Made by a program: the position numbers and the translations under genes
Part shown: positions 5,518-6,017 of the stretch, piece by piece
How positions within the stretch are numbered: position 1 is the stretch's first letter
Layout of the letters: every line of letters starts with the position of its first letter
Notes under the pieces: generated by a model
Told to the model about the DNA's origin: nothing
The model's input: only the letters and a program-made list of their open reading frames with translations
The model's database searches: none
NCBI GenBank assembly: GCA_003509305.1
Contig: DOMU01000081.1
Coordinates: 13,319 to 19,335 of the forward strand
Direction of reading: 5' to 3'
DNA length: 6,017 nucleotides
DNA from: Desulfobulbaceae bacterium
GTDB taxonomy: Bacteria; Desulfobacterota; Desulfobulbia; Desulfobulbales; Desulfocapsaceae

Positions 5518-6017
5518 TCAACGGGAAAGGATCAGCGAATCGGACGTACTGTGACCATCGCATTCAATACTGATGTCATCGTAGAGGGCGATTCGGCTGG
5601 CGGTGACGGGACCGTAACGCGTTGACCATTCCTCGCCTGTTGTTTGATCATAAGCATTAATATTGCAGTTGGCGTCAACGGTGCCAATAAACACTTTGCC
5701 GTATTTGTTCGAGGAAGTGGTGATTTGCAGCTTGTCGCCGTCCTGGGCGATAGTGGCGGTTATAGACAGGCCATTGTCACCAATCAGGTCTTCAGTACCT
5801 GACCACTGCCCGGAGAGATCAGCGCATACGGGCGTGTTATCTGGGTTATTGCTTACCGGTGGCCGCGGATTTTTGTTGACCTTATTTAAGTCATCGCACG
5901 TTGGGGAATTATCATTGTTTGTTCCCGTGCCGCCGTTATTGTCGGGTGGTGTGGTGGCTGGAGCGTCGCTGCCTCCTCCCCCGCCTCCGCCGCCGACCGC
6001 CACGGCGACAATCGCCG
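5518..6017 (-). CDS. Gly-rich, probably exported hypothetical protein (5' end beyond the window)
   Basis: I do not recognise a family. The frame is open to the right edge; a GTG at 6003 is the first candidate start inside the window (161 residues), but the codons before it read AIVA and continue as VAV, like the end of a signal peptide's hydrophobic core, so the true start is probably outside. Numbered from that GTG: an eight-glycine run at 4-11; a low-complexity Asn/Pro/Thr linker (12-62) holding a duplicated short motif; then a compact beta-rich domain (~63-161) opening with LSGQWSGTEDL and containing TATIAQDGDKLQITT. Four cysteines (36, 60, 113, 148) suggest disulfides in an extracytoplasmic compartment. 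The GxW start and strand pattern recall small lipocalin-like or beta-barrel domains of secreted proteins, which is a guess. It may be a lipoprotein, but no lipobox cysteine is visible. The glycosyltransferase pair lies 92 bp downstream on the same strand. Confidence 0.7.
   Translation of the reverse strand, partial: AIVAVAVGGGGGGGGSDAPATTPPDNNGGTGTNNDNSPTCDDLNKVNKNPRPPVSNNPDNTPVCADLSGQWSGTEDLIGDNGLSITATIAQDGDKLQITTSSNKYGKVFIGTVDANCNINAYDQTTGEEWSTRYGPVTASRIALYDDISIECDGHSTSDSLILSR
5815..5919 (-). repeat. Imperfect duplicated Asn-rich Cys motif within the Gly-rich protein gene
   Basis: NNDNSPTCDDL (nucleotides 5919-5887) and NNPDNTPVCADL (5850-5815) share the pattern NN-(x)-DN-(S/T)-P-x-C-x-D-L, separated by about 12 residues. 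The codons differ between copies, so this is an old or selected duplication and not a recent tandem copy. Each copy supplies one cysteine just before the C-terminal domain. Confidence 0.5.

Overview
The window reads as chromosomal DNA from a Gram-negative bacterium of moderately high GC content. The deltaproteobacterial or sulfate-reducer feel of the gene set is only an impression, because no marker here fixes the taxonomy. It holds four complete protein genes, the tail of a fifth at the left edge and most of a sixth at the right edge. I see no rRNA, tRNA, CRISPR array, transposase or integrase, and coding density is about 95%.

Left block, plus strand (1-1709): the last 26 codons of an unidentified gene, then hemE (uroporphyrinogen decarboxylase), then a small HD-domain phosphohydrolase. 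The gaps are 20 and 12 bp and each of the two complete genes has a good Shine-Dalgarno, so this looks like one operon. HemE makes coproporphyrinogen III for tetrapyrrole synthesis. The HD protein's substrate cannot be read from the sequence.

Middle (1738-3273, minus strand): a gene convergent with the HD gene, only 28 bp away, encoding an exported multidomain protein. It has a signal peptide, an M48-like HEXXH metallopeptidase domain, a Pro/Ala-rich linker, a TPM (YgcG/Psb32-type) domain and a C-terminal beta-rich domain that may be an OB fold. The glutamate expected as third zinc ligand appears to be a lysine. This is the most unusual gene in the window.

Right block, minus strand (3430-6017): two family 2 glycosyltransferases are translationally coupled by an 8-base overlap (GTGGCTGA). 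The first is a membrane-anchored DPM1/GtrB/ArnC-like enzyme with a TTG start. The second is a COG1216-type glycosyltransferase with a GTG start. Together they suggest a lipid-linked sugar being made and used at the inner membrane for a surface glycan. Upstream of them is a 5'-truncated gene for a probably exported Gly-rich, Cys-containing protein with a duplicated short motif, separated from the glycosyltransferases by a 92-bp gap that contains a strong hairpin.

I did not find a clear new defence, mobile or regulatory system. The best leads are the peptidase-TPM fusion with its altered metal site and the non-ATG, coupled glycosyltransferase pair.
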